This document shows positions 43,511 to 53,917 of a DNA stretch of 64,000 nucleotides, in pieces. This stretch comes from Conchocele bisecta (taxonomy: Eukaryota > Mollusca > Bivalvia > Lucinida > Thyasiridae): assembly GCA_029237695.1 (NCBI GenBank), contig CM055277.1, positions 40,272,242-40,336,241 on the forward strand. Reading direction: 5' to 3'. The notes beneath the pieces are model-generated. The model worked only from the letters and a program-made list of their open reading frames with translations. It did no database searches and was not told the DNA's origin. The translations under genes and the position numbers were made by a program. Positions within the stretch are counted from its first letter, which is position 1. Every line of letters starts with the position of its first letter.

Positions 43511-43927
43511 GATGCTGATCCGGAGCCCCAGATGGAGGACGACAATTTCAACTTTGCGTTGTATTTATCGGAAGCGAACGAGAGAGAGGACGTTGCCACC
43601 AAGAGGCGAGAGAAGCGGACGAAGGCACAACAGGACCTTCACCAAGGCCTCGATCAAGAACGCAGCAGACAGAGGAGGTCAGACAGTCGCTGCAGTATCC
43701 TCAGGTAGACGGACGAGGAGACCAGCCTGGTGAGGATCGCCTTCACCCGGGAGATCCGCAGCGGTCGGCGCATCCTGATGGCTGAAGTGCGCCGCAACCC
43801 TGTGGTCTCCCAGCTTAATCGCACAGTATTACAGATTAGGAACAAGCTGGCCACACTGCAGAAGAGACGATGGAAGGTATTCTGTGCAGTGCGGTCAGTG
43901 ACAGCTAGGGTCGTTTTTTTTCTATAG
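43511..43927 (+). pseudogene. YR copy D: acidic linker and Myb-like C-terminal domain
   Basis: Joined frames give DDVSDDADPEPQMEDDNFNF, basic stretches, then RRTRRPAW, TDEETSLVRIAFTREIRSGR, RILMAEVRRNPVVSQLNRTV and LQIRNKLATLQKRRWK, with the stop at 43925. This aligns with WEEDETWLVQQAFHHQI...MGEIRRHPVLQKL...QIRDKIVTLQ of copies A and C. The pattern W..EE...V...F...I..G....E.R......L......I..K is the Myb/SANT-like tail I know, from memory, from fish and mollusc tyrosine-recombinase proteins. Two frameshifts are present. Confidence 0.7.
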
Positions 43928-43977
43928 TGTCATAGGGTTTGGGTTCATATTTATTACTATTTATTACTATTTATTAT

Positions 43978-44260
43978 AATCTCAACTACTGCGATAGGCC
44001 AGAGCTGGACTCCCGCCTTGACCAGTAGTTGAATTATCTCTTGTAAATACATGTTAATTTATGTATTGCAACTACTGCGATAGGCCGGAGCTGGACTCCC
44101 GCCTTGACCATTAGTTGCATTATCTATTGTAAATACATGTTAATTTATTTATTACAACTAATGCGATGGGCCGGAGCTGGACTCCCGCCTTGACCATTAG
44201 TTGTATCATATATTGTACATACATGTAATTATATTTATTGCGACTGCTGTGATAGGCCGG
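43978..44260. repeat. 95-bp hairpin array (array A) at YR copy D, 3 units, reversed
   Basis: Reverse complement of the arrays at 16710 and 36290, again directly 3' of the Myb-like exon. Confidence 0.92.
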
Positions 44261-44274
44261 AGACATTGACTCTA

Positions 44275-44825
44275 AATGAACCCAATTGTGCACACTATAA
44301 CACAGCGGTAGTAAGCTGTTAGCCTGATACAAACCTAACCCAATTATGCACACTACAAGACAGCGGTAGTAAGCTGTTAGCCTGATACAAACCTAACCCA
44401 ATTATGCACACTATAAGACAGCGGTAGTAAGATGTTAGCCTGATACAAACCAAACCCAATTATGCACACTATAAGACAGCGGTAGTAAGCTGTTAGCCTG
44501 ATACAAACCAAACCCAATTATGCACACTATAAGACAGCGGTAGTAAGCTGTTAGCCTGATAAAAACCAAACCCAATTATGCACACTATAAGACAGCGGTA
44601 GTAAGCTGTTAGCCTGATACAAACCAAACCCAATTATGCATACTATAAGACAGCGGTAGTAAGCTGTTAGCCTGATAAAAACCTAACCCAATTATGCACA
44701 CCATAAGACAGCGGTAGTAAGCTGTTAGCCTGATAAAAACCTAACCCAATTATGCACACTATAAGACAGCGGTAGTAAGCTGTTAGCCTGATACAAACCA
44801 AACCCAATTGTGCACAATATAAGAA
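44275..44825. repeat. 58-bp array (array B) at YR copy D, about 9 units, reversed
   Basis: ACTATAAGACAGCGGTAGTA, AGCTGTTAGCCTGATA(C/A)AAA and CCAAACCCAATTATGCACAC recur about nine times with a period of 57-59. The largest of the three array B copies. Confidence 0.95.
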
Positions 44826-44869
44826 AGTTATATTAAGATGGAAAAAATGCCCCGGAAAAAAAAACAAGA

Positions 44870-45400
44870 GGGCCATGATGGCCCTAATTCGCTCACCTGA
44901 CTCCATGAACACCAGAGGAGAATGTGACATTGAGTTCATGTGTTTTAAACAAATTGTGCTATTTTTAGATGGCGGTCATCTTGGATTAAGAAATGACTCA
45001 TTTTACAAAATCTGAAAATGCTTCACCCAGCATCGGCCATGTGGTTCCTGAGAAAAATCTTGAATAAATGGACCTTTTGGTGGCCATCATGGATGACATG
45101 ATCATCCGATTCCGACAAATATTGCACCAGAGTAATCGCCTCATTGATACCTTCAATTTGATATATGACATGACCATATTCAGTCAAAAATAAAATTTGA
45201 CCCCAATTTGACCCCACGGGCCACACCCATTTTTGACCCCGGGGTCACCATTTTAACAACTTTCAAAGAGCAATGTACATCGATCATTCCTACCAAGTTT
45301 CGTCGAAATCCGGCTAGCGGTTCATGAGAAGATTTTTTAAGAATTTATGCTATTTTTAGACGGCGGCCATCTTGGATTAGCGATTACCTCCATTTTAACA
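44870..45400 (-). mobile_element. AGGTGAGCG repeat, partial copy
   Basis: Starts AACAAGAGGGCCATGATGGC, then CTAATTCGCTCACCTGACTC; reversed relative to 18818-20694. It is cut off near 45400 after CTCCATTTTAACA. It lies in an array unit (flank TTATATTAAGATGG...). Confidence 0.75.
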
Positions 45401-47115
45401 ATTTTGCGTATATTTACCAAGTTCGAGGGGTTCGCACTGTCCGTTTTTTTGCGTTTTTATGGTCATTTTTATTCTACCATATCTCATTGAATCATACTTC
45501 GATTTCTACGAAATTAGCACCTATATACAGGGGAGATGTTTTTCTTAAAGGAACTTTAATTGGTTTGTGCGATTTGAACGTTTTTCAACATTTTTGAGGA
45601 CTTGGAAAATGGCGAAATATCACTTTTTCAACAAATATCGCAACACTTGAGTTTCGCTCCTGATAATTTTGTTATGCCTAAACTGGCACTATAAACGACA
45701 TGCGGTAGCGAAAGCACTCCTTATTGGCAACTACTCTGGAAATATGGAGGTTTATATCTCTATACTTGACAAAGTTATTAAGGTCGGTTTGAGGAGCATA
45801 CCTTTACTTTTCGGGGACTTTATTAAAAATACAAAATTTAAAAAGGTCATAAGTCAACTTCTACACGTACTGCCTTAATGATATGGCTATGTACGTGCTC
45901 AGAATCGATAGAACTAACGGATGCACTATGTACTACACTCCTCCCCTTTTTTTAAAAATAATGTTTTTCCTACCAAAGTTGACCTACTTTTACAGGTTCT
46001 ACTGTATAAGCCCCCTTTACTTGTAGGGTCATGTGATATACCATTTGATAGAGACTCTTATTATCTATAAGTCCACGCAATTACAGCTCTGTATCTTGTC
46101 TCTATCACAAGATATAGGGGTCCAAACATGGTCACCAACATGGACTTTAGAGAAATAAATTAGTTAAAGTCACTCATTAAAAAAAATTGTTGTTCAGCGC
46201 ATGCGCAAGCCACCGTTATGAAACTTATATGCGAGTACTCAGAATAGATGTCGTTTCAGTATAGGCTATCTATCTCACTCCTATCTCACTTTAAAAAAAA
46301 ATATTACTGGTGTTAAAAATATACAATAGTTGGTCACGTGACACCACCCACATTTAGTCTACCAACCCATATTTGCACACTGCGCTACCTAGAACGTTCA
46401 ATTATAAACATATCCTCAACATTTCAAGTCGCTATCTCGTCAACTCTACGAGATATTAAGTTCGAAAAAAGGTGATGAAACCCTAATTAACCATAACTAA
46501 AATGGGGTTTAGGTACCAAGTTGGAGCCCCTGGCTGAACACTCGTAGGCGTACCACAGCAACGAAACTGGTACCAAAATGTTCAGAATAGACAGCCCTAC
46601 AAGATACACTATCTAAAGGACTCCTATCTCAGTAGCTGACCAATACAAAAAATACGCTCTGACCCTACTGAAATCAGGTTTTATGTACTAATTTCGAGCC
46701 CCTGGCTGAGCACTCCTGGGCTTACCACAGTAACGAAACTAGTACCAAATTGTAGACAGTACCGAGCCAAAGGGTTCGTGCAAATTTGGCGGGAATCCGT
46801 CTATAAACAAGCCCACAATAGTGTTTTGAAAATTACAGTATTTCACCCAAACCCCTGCCTAAAGTCCCCCAGATTTTCAGGGTATATGTACCAAGTTCGA
46901 ACCCCTGCCAGAGCACTCGTAGGCGTACTACAGTAACGAAACTAGTAACAAACTGTTCAGAATAGACAGCCCTACACGATACACTATCTAACTGACTCCT
47001 AAACGTTATATTAAGCTCGTAAAAAAACGTAAACGTAACCCCTGCCAAAAGTCCCTCAGATTTTTTTTTAGGGTATATGTACCAAGTATATGAGCACTAA
47101 TATACATACCACAGT
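45401..47115 (-). repeat. 190-bp array and associated block, reversed
   Basis: 45401-46100 is the reverse of 24830-25700. Array units follow near 46560, 46730, 46950 and 47090, with GTCACGTGAC at 46333-46342. Compared with the plus-oriented arrays the blocks are in permuted order: the equivalents of 24.4-25.7 kb and 29.1-30.4 kb lie next to each other here. Confidence 0.82.
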
Positions 47116-47130
47116 AACCAACAACTTGAG

Positions 47131-47421
47131 ATGGAGGTCGAAGAAGCAATTGAAGAAGAGGAAGAAGGGGATGTTGAAATGGAACCGATCAGACCCAAGT
47201 CTGCGACTAAATCAAAACGAACAGTACAAAGGTGGACTGAACAAGAAATTGAAGAAATTAATTCATATCTAGGAAACCATATTGCATCAAAGAAAACGCC
47301 GGCCATGAATGCTTGTCTGAAAGCAAAAAGAAAAAGTTTCAAAAACAATGGCCAGTTGCATAGAAGGCACTGGCACCTAATTGTAAAAAAGGTGTCGGCA
47401 ATGATTCACAAAAGAAAGTAA
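47131..47421 (+). CDS. Myb/SANT-like C-terminal exon of a third YR-type protein
   Basis: An open frame of 96 codons with a natural stop: an acidic start (MEVEEAIEEEEEGDVEMEPI), a basic patch (RPKSATKSKRTVQ), then RWTEQEIEEINSYLGNHIAS, KKTPAMNACLKAKRKSFKNN and RRHWHLIVKKVSAMIHKRK. The pattern W..EE......Y....I....TP....C........R.W..I...V is the helical tail found, from memory, at the end of many fish and mollusc tyrosine-recombinase-like proteins. It is clearly different in sequence from the tails of copies A, C and D. No recombinase domain is seen upstream; array sequence begins only about 15 bases before it. The insert ends near 48232, where the array resumes. Confidence 0.6.
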   Translation: MEVEEAIEEEEEGDVEMEPIRPKSATKSKRTVQRWTEQEIEEINSYLGNHIASKKTPAMNACLKAKRKSFKNNGQLHRRHWHLIVKKVSAMIHKRK

Positions 47422-48235
47422 AAAATAATTTATTTTGTTTTGGGAAAAAGTTGTATACAGTACATGGGGCCGAGTTTTGCACTTAAACGGACTATACTGT
47501 GCATAGTAAAACAGTGAACATTTTAAGTGAAAACAATTTTCGTCGGACTGGACTATGTGTTGATATTGTTCAAGCTTCTTGTTTTGCATTTGCATTTGAA
47601 TAGGTCTTTTATTGTGTCAATACAATTTTAACACTTTGACACACTTTGATAATGGTTGCCTGCAATGTATGTCTAGACGTTATCATATATCTCGTGGCCC
47701 TCGTACGCGAGACACCTAATTTTGCAGTGATGTCTTTTTTTTAACTCGCCATGGACTTTGTCCCAGGAGAGCTATTGCTATACCCCCGGCGTCGTCGTCG
47801 TTGTTGTTACATTTTTTCAAATTGCTATATCTCAGTGACCGCTTGGGATATCAGCTTGAAACTTCATATACACATTGATCACCATCTGTACTTTCCTTCT
47901 ATACCCATGCTGCCCAGGAGCCAAGGTCGAGGTCAGCTGACTTAGAATTTTGTATTCAAATTTTCATGTTAAAGTCTGAAATTTCAAAGTGCTATATCTT
48001 TGTCACTGCTCACTTATTAGTGTGATACCTTATATACACATTGATCACCATCCATCATTTCGTTCTATACCCTACCCATGCTGCCCAGGGGCCAAAGTTC
48101 AAGGTGAAATGTTTTTTCAGTAGTTGACAAACGACTCTTTCCCAACGTTGATTGAGGAATTTATTGTTTCAATAAGAAAAAAAAATTTTTGGCTGATCTT
48201 TTTTTCTGTGTCAAAACTTCTTATTTATCAAGTAC
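47422..48235. other. Remainder of the insert within an array unit
   Basis: No gene. Two diverged copies of a roughly 190-bp segment (ATATACACATTGATCACCAT, CTATACCCATGCTGCCCAGG) lie at 47790-47930 and 47975-48115. A GCGTCGTCGTCGTTGTTG run is near 47788. The whole insert (about 47117-48232) splits an array unit between CACAGTAAC and AGTACCAAAATG. Confidence 0.55.
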
Positions 48236-49083
48236 CAAAATGTTCAGAATAGAAAACCCTACATGATACACTATCTGAATGACTCGTATCTAATCAATAT
48301 AAATTAGCATTGAAAATACAATATTTTGTATTTTTGGTCACGTGACACCACCCCCCATTTAGTCGCCCAACCCATATTTTCACACGGCACTATATACAAC
48401 GTTCAATTATGAACATACCCTGAATATTTCAAGTTGCTATCTCGTCAACTTTACTAGATATTCAGTTCGAAAAAATGGTATATGTACCAACTTCCATCCC
48501 CTGGATGAGCAGAGCACTTCGGGGCTACCACAGTAACGCAAATAGTACCAAAATGTTCAGAACAGAAAGCCCTACACGATACACTATCTAACTGACTCCT
48601 ATCTCAGTATTGACACGAACCAAATTTATCTAAAAACCCAAATGCATTCATTTCAGGTATAACTATGATAATAATGCATGTTCATGATTGCAAAACAACA
48701 AAAACAAATCCCAGCTCTATCATACATATTATAAGTAAGACAGTGGTAATAAACTGTTTGCCGTACAAAAAATTTAATCTCGGTCGAATATATTATAGAA
48801 TATTATATAATAGACTTACAATCACTTTATTGTACTAATAATTATACTTTATAATGTTTTAGAAGTGATATGTATGATAAATATTCTAAGTCCGCAAAAA
48901 CTCACTCGTTTGTAAGGGGGACACCATCGAGAGAATGGGGGACTACATCGGGGAAGTGGGGGACTACATCGGGGAAGTGGGGGACTACATCAGGCGGGGG
49001 GACTTTCCAGGGGGAAGTCGGGGACTATATGGGGGGAAAAAAAACGCTAACCCTAACCCCACCCCCATCAAACAATTTAAATA
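48236..49083 (-). repeat. 190-bp array, array B relic and GACTACATCGGGG block, reversed
   Basis: Array units near 48240 and 48540 with GTCACGTGAC at 48337-48346, one reversed array B unit (48724-48772), then GGGGGACTACATCGGGGAAG repeated three times (48937-48993). It mirrors 28.83-29.7 kb. Confidence 0.85.
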
Positions 49084-50034
49084 AGAGGACCATGATGGCC
49101 CTAATTCGCTCACCCGACTCCATGAACACCAGAGGAGAATGTGATATTTAGTTCATATGAAGTTTGGCCAGCATCGGCCATGTGGTTCCTGAGAAAAAGA
49201 CGTTCAAAATATCGAATAAATGGACCTTTTGGCAGCCATCATGGATGACATCCCCAATGCCCATTTTTTACCCCGGGGTCACCATTTTAACACCTTTGAA
49301 AGAGCATTGTACATCGATCATTCCGACCAAGTTTCAACAAATCTGAAAAGGCTTCACCCATGGACCATAACTGTGAAGTTTGGCCACCATGGGCCTTCGT
49401 GTAAAGAAGAATTTTGAAATCTCTAATAAAAGAACGACCTTTTGACCTTTCGGCAGCCATCTTGGATGACATGACCATCCAATTTCGAAAAAAAATGTAC
49501 CAGAGCGATCGCCTCTTTGATACATTCGATTTGATATAGACATGACCATATTCGGTCAAAAATAAAATTTTACCCCACGGGCCACGGCCATTTTTGACCC
49601 AGGGGTCACCATTTTAACAAATTTGAAAGAGCATTGTACATCGATCATTCCTACCAAGTTTCGTCCAAATCCGGCTGCAAAAATAAAATTTGACCCCATT
49701 TTGACACCACGGGCCACGCCCATTTTTGACCCCGGGGTCACCATTTTAACAACTTTGAAAGAGCATTGTACATCGATCATTCCTACCAAGTTTCGTTGAA
49801 ATCCAGTAGGCGGTTCATGAGAAGATTTTTTAAGAATTTATGCTATTTTTAGACGGCAGCCATCTTGGATTAGCGATGACCTCCATTTTAACAAATCTGA
49901 AAAGGCTTCACCCATGCACCATAACTTTTAAGTTTGGCTACAATGGGCCAAGCGGTTCATGTGAAGAAGAATTTTGAAATCTCTAATAAAAGAACAACCT
50001 TTTGACCTTTCGGTGGCCATCTTGGATGACATAA
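49084..50034 (-). mobile_element. AGGTGAGCG repeat, inner part before the Harbinger-like insert
   Basis: Reversed copy of the 18.8-20.7 kb element, starting GGACCATGATGGCCCTAATT and with several internal duplications of the ACCCCGGGGTCACCATTTTA block. It is interrupted at TAA (50032-50034). Confidence 0.75.
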
Positions 50035-53000
50035 GGTGGCAGTCCTCGGGCGATTTGGTTAGTTTCGAATTTTTCCTATGGGCCTTCTAGTAAATACATA
50101 AAAAACACATGTCTGTGGCTTATGAAAATGTTCTACATTTAATTAGCCACATCATATGATGTTTTCCACTGCATAAAACACTTTTTTGCAAAAATATGTG
50201 ATTTTGCTTGCATCTGTGTCATGCTGGCATGATTTCAGTTGCAGAAGAGTGCGAAACTGCTGCTCGGAATTTTCGTCCGAAATATTGGCAGCCATTTTAT
50301 CTGTCAGAAAGGCAGGTCTGCTGCTTGAAAACAAAACGGTCGGTACCAGTACAGACTAGATCAGTGTGACAAGGTGTGATTGCAGAATTGGTACAATAAG
50401 CAAGTATTAGTGCAGTGTCCGCATGGGATATTTTAAATCCAGTGTGTGAAATGTGTGGCCGCGGCCAAATAAATGCAGATTTGGGCACATTTTGTGTAAA
50501 ACATAGCAGAGTGCTGACAGCCTGTGCATTATGTCTGAGTTTGCGTTTGTTGTTAATATAGCTCTTGTACCTATCAGGTAGTCAGTGCATGCATCAAACA
50601 GATTATGTGATTATTTGAAGTTAAAATATTCCTAAATTTGTTTCGGCTGGTGTCGCGGGCCCGATGTTGCGATCAATACTATTTCAAATTTCTATCCAGT
50701 TTGTTTTGCTGTCTTCACATAAATTGTCTGTTTACCAAGGGAGGTAATCTTTTAGAAGCAAAATTGTGAAAATAGATGAAATCTGAATTGTCACCGTGGT
50801 CATTCATTATTCACTCAGGTGTGCAAGTTGGCACGGTTTAAGTCATTTTATCATGGTAAACGTTCCTCTTGAGCTTGTATTCTGCATATTTTACCAGTTT
50901 CTCTTGGTTTACGGAAGGTAATTTACCGTTATTGAACGTTCAAGCACCCTCCGACAACCTCTGATACCCACGAACATGGCTGGTATCATTTTTACCAGTC
51001 TAAATTATCGCCGCTGGTACATAAAAACATTAATTTAAGCTTTCTCAAGAACATTGGAATCCTGGGCAGTGTAATAGCTGATGTGGATGTAAGAATAAAG
51101 ATGGTTATATTGTCACTGGCAACTGCCTGTCAAGGCAAAACTAAGATGCGGCTGTTAGTCTATAGTCCATCGTTGTTATGTATCCAACCCAGGTATGACA
51201 TTGCCTCCACGTATGCATTGTTTATTTTCCGCGTATGTCCAACAAACTGTGCACAAATCCTGTCCATACATCATACAAATAAGCCCATACCATTGAGAGT
51301 AGATGGATCTTTATTCTATACTGTGATTGCTCCAGTCATAGGGGTTACCACAGAATTATGTTTACACATAGTGAAATGGCAACTCAAATTTGTTCATTCA
51401 GGTTTCTGTATTGATTTCGCACTTTTAGTAACTACATTATGGACTAGTAGATGCAAATAGCTTCAACTAGTTGTTTGCAACCAGTGTAGACCCAGATGAG
51501 ACTGCATATGAACATGCGAAAGCTTATGTGAGTATTGCACATGTGTCGTAAAACAACTAGTCACTGCTACTTGCATATACCGGCTGATATTGTTATATTT
51601 TGACTGTTCTTTAATTACATTTGTCCATTTTTGTCTCATCTATTCCCTCATTATTGTATGGCAGAATGGACTGTATGTATAGACATTGCAAACCCTCAAT
51701 TCAGCTACAATGATCCTATTCATATGCATATTCACTGCTTTCATCTCTTTCATTCTGCTCATTTCCCTTCATTTATGTCTCGTTTCTGTCTGTTTCAGAC
51801 GGCCGCAACCTGTACGGAATTGCCTTCGATACTTTGAGTTGCCGCACTTACGCGTGTTCATGATCCAGCAGTTCTTGCCAGCTCAGCTTAGTTGTCACTG
51901 CCATATTGGGAACATCACCGGTGTTTCACCGCCAGTGGACGGGACAGCAATAGAATTGGAACTCGCTTTTGAGGTGTGTGTGCACTATGAAGCCACCTTG
52001 CCATCTGCCATAATTTTATTTATAACCACTTATCTATAATCAAATGGACTATTTTACATCCTAAACATTCTAGACCACCTCTGCCAGACAGTTTAAGACA
52101 TTGACCAAACTTAGACATTGCGTTTCGTTTCGTTCCGTACAGGAACTTCATGTTTCAGCCCGCCATTTGAACCGTCTCACTGAGATGGTTCAAATGAGGG
52201 GTAATTGCACGAATACTTAACCAATGGCTTAATTTCCGTCACAGAAATCACTTGTAGCCAATTCTGACTTACAGGTGCTAAGAGCTGTTTGTATGGCAGG
52301 GTACATTTATTTTGTATGCCAGTTACCGTACTTCCCTTAATCTGAGAGCCACTGCAACGTGAATGGCGCACTGGTCTAGATACTTTAATACCAGGATGGA
52401 CGAGTCGTTAAATCATCTGATAGTGATTCCAGTTCATCAATGTGACATGGCAGTTCACAAGTAAGCTTCCAACAGACTTTGTGAGCATGTATAAGGGAAC
52501 AGATGAGCAATTTTAAGGCTGCAGATCCTGTTGATCAGTGTTTTGCTCGTTTTGCTCGTACGGTGAACTTGCCACATGTGAAAGTGACATGAATCTTCCT
52601 CAAAGTGACATAGTTGCATGTTTTGGTGTTCTTGCATCTATTCCTCAACCAGTGGAAGAAATGGACAGTGTGAAAGTCATCTCTGTGTTCTGTAATTCCA
52701 TTTTTCAGCACATGTGGGCAGTGCTGGAAAGGCGGCGCTTTAAATGCTGAATTTGTCCGCAAGCGGGTCTTGAGCAAAAATTCTGACTGCGGGCTTAACA
52801 GGTCACTTGGCCTACAATAATTTGCATGGTTTTGCTTGAAATTGATGTCTTTCCATGTGGCAGTGACGTGAGGAGCGGTATAATTTTTGAAAAAAAAAAA
52901 AGTTCTTAATTTGCTTGAAATTGATGTCTTTCCATGTGGCAGTGACGTGAGCGGGTATAATTTTTGAAAAAAAAGTTCTTAAGGTGGCAGTCCTCGGGCG

Positions 53001-53038
53001 ATTTGGTTAGTTTCAAATTTTTCCTATGGGCTGCCACC
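50035..53038. mobile_element. Harbinger-like element, 3004 bp
   Basis: It is flanked by TAA (50032-50034 and 53039-53041), the usual PIF/Harbinger target duplication, within a repeat whose uninterrupted sequence is known from other copies. Ends are GGTGGCAGTCCTCGGGCG and, reversed, GGTGGCAGCCCATAGG. The right-hand 56 bp (52983-53038) carry both end types and are again preceded by TAA, so a tiny complete copy may sit at the right edge. Inside, a roughly 75-bp segment is tandemly doubled (52835-52982). I find no transposase; one exon-like segment is listed separately. Assignment to Harbinger rests on TAA and end sequence only. Confidence 0.72.
51800..51971 (+). CDS. Exon-like segment of unknown function
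   Basis: Between TGTTTCAG and GAGGTGTGTG lies an open stretch RPQPVRNCLRYFELPHLRVF, MIQQFLPAQLSCHCHIGNIT and GVSPPVDGTAIELELAFE. Base composition is higher in G+C than the flanks and both splice sites are plausible. I recognise no domain. It could be a captured host exon or a leftover of the element's own gene. Confidence 0.3.
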
Positions 53039-53041
53039 TAA

Positions 53042-53486
53042 GCATCCTATTTCGACAAAAAATGCACCAGAGTGATCGCCTCGTTGATACCTTCGATTTG
53101 ATATATGACATGACCATATTCGGTCAAAAATAAAATTTGACCCCAATTTGACCCCACGGGCCACGCCCATTTTTGACCCCGGTGGTCACCATTTTAACAA
53201 CATCGATCATTCCTACCAAGTTTTGTCGAAATCTGGTAGGCGGTTCTTGAGAAGAAGATTTTTGAAGAATTTGTGCTATTTTTAGACGCCGGCCATCTTG
53301 GATTACGTAATGACGTCATTTTAACAATTTTGTAATCCCCCTATCTAAGGACCATGACCATGAAGTTTGGCTATAGGCCCAATGGTTACCGAGGAGAAGA
53401 CGTTTAAAAATGTTCACGAACGACGGACGACGGACGGACACATTGCGGTAACAATAGCTCACATGAGCTTCGCTCAGGTGAGCTAA
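53042..53486 (-). mobile_element. AGGTGAGCG repeat, outer part after the Harbinger-like insert
   Basis: It continues the element of 49084-50034 to its end GAGCTTCGCTCAGGTGAGCT (53467-53486). This end matches the start of the copy at 18818. Confidence 0.85.
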
Positions 53487-53917
53487 AAAGGTGACGTTTA
53501 TATACAGACAAAGGAGACATCTATTGGCTATAAAATGGACAGACAAGCGAGATGTAACCATGTTGAGTACCAAACATGAACCAACAATGACTGTTACTGG
53601 TAAAGTTGATCGAGTCGGCAACGCGATTATCAAACCTACACGTGTCCTGGACTATTATAACATGCACATGGGTGGTGTGGATACCTCGGACCAGCTTGCA
53701 AAATATTACACATTTACACGGAAAACAGTCAAATGGTGGCTAAAAGCTTTGTTTTCATATGATAAACATTGCAATAACAAATGCATATATTAGTGTACAA
53801 GAAAAAATCAGATGCAACCCCACCCACTAACACAATACAAATTCCGTACAATTCTAGCCAGGGAACTAATCAACAGTCAAGTAAATACAAAAGCAAGGAG
53901 AGGGCGACCATCTGAAG
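53487..53917 (+). pseudogene. piggyBac transposase copy 4, 5' piece
   Basis: The frame opens directly after the repeat end: YRQRRHLLAIKWTDKRDVTM, LDYYNMHMGGVDTSDQLAKY and TFTRKTVKWWLKALF. After a one-base shift near 53757 it continues INIAITNAYISVQEKIR and ends RGRPSE at the insertion point. GVDTSDQ is the third catalytic Asp box; the first two boxes are missing because the gene's start is gone. It resembles the PGBD4 branch more than copies 1-3 (inference from GVDTSDQ...YY..TRK..KWW). Confidence 0.88.

Noticed and set aside
25061..45878. Similar short frames MLCLNWHYKR.AVAKALLIGNY at 25061-25249 and 45669-45878
   Set aside because: The two copies differ mostly at codon-changing positions and both lie in non-coding repeat blocks; similarity is that of a repeat, not of a conserved protein.
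28855..49050. TTAGGG / CCCTAACCC near 28862 and 49046 as telomeric repeat
   Set aside because: Only one to two units in each place, part of the GACTACATCGGGG palindrome; not a telomere.
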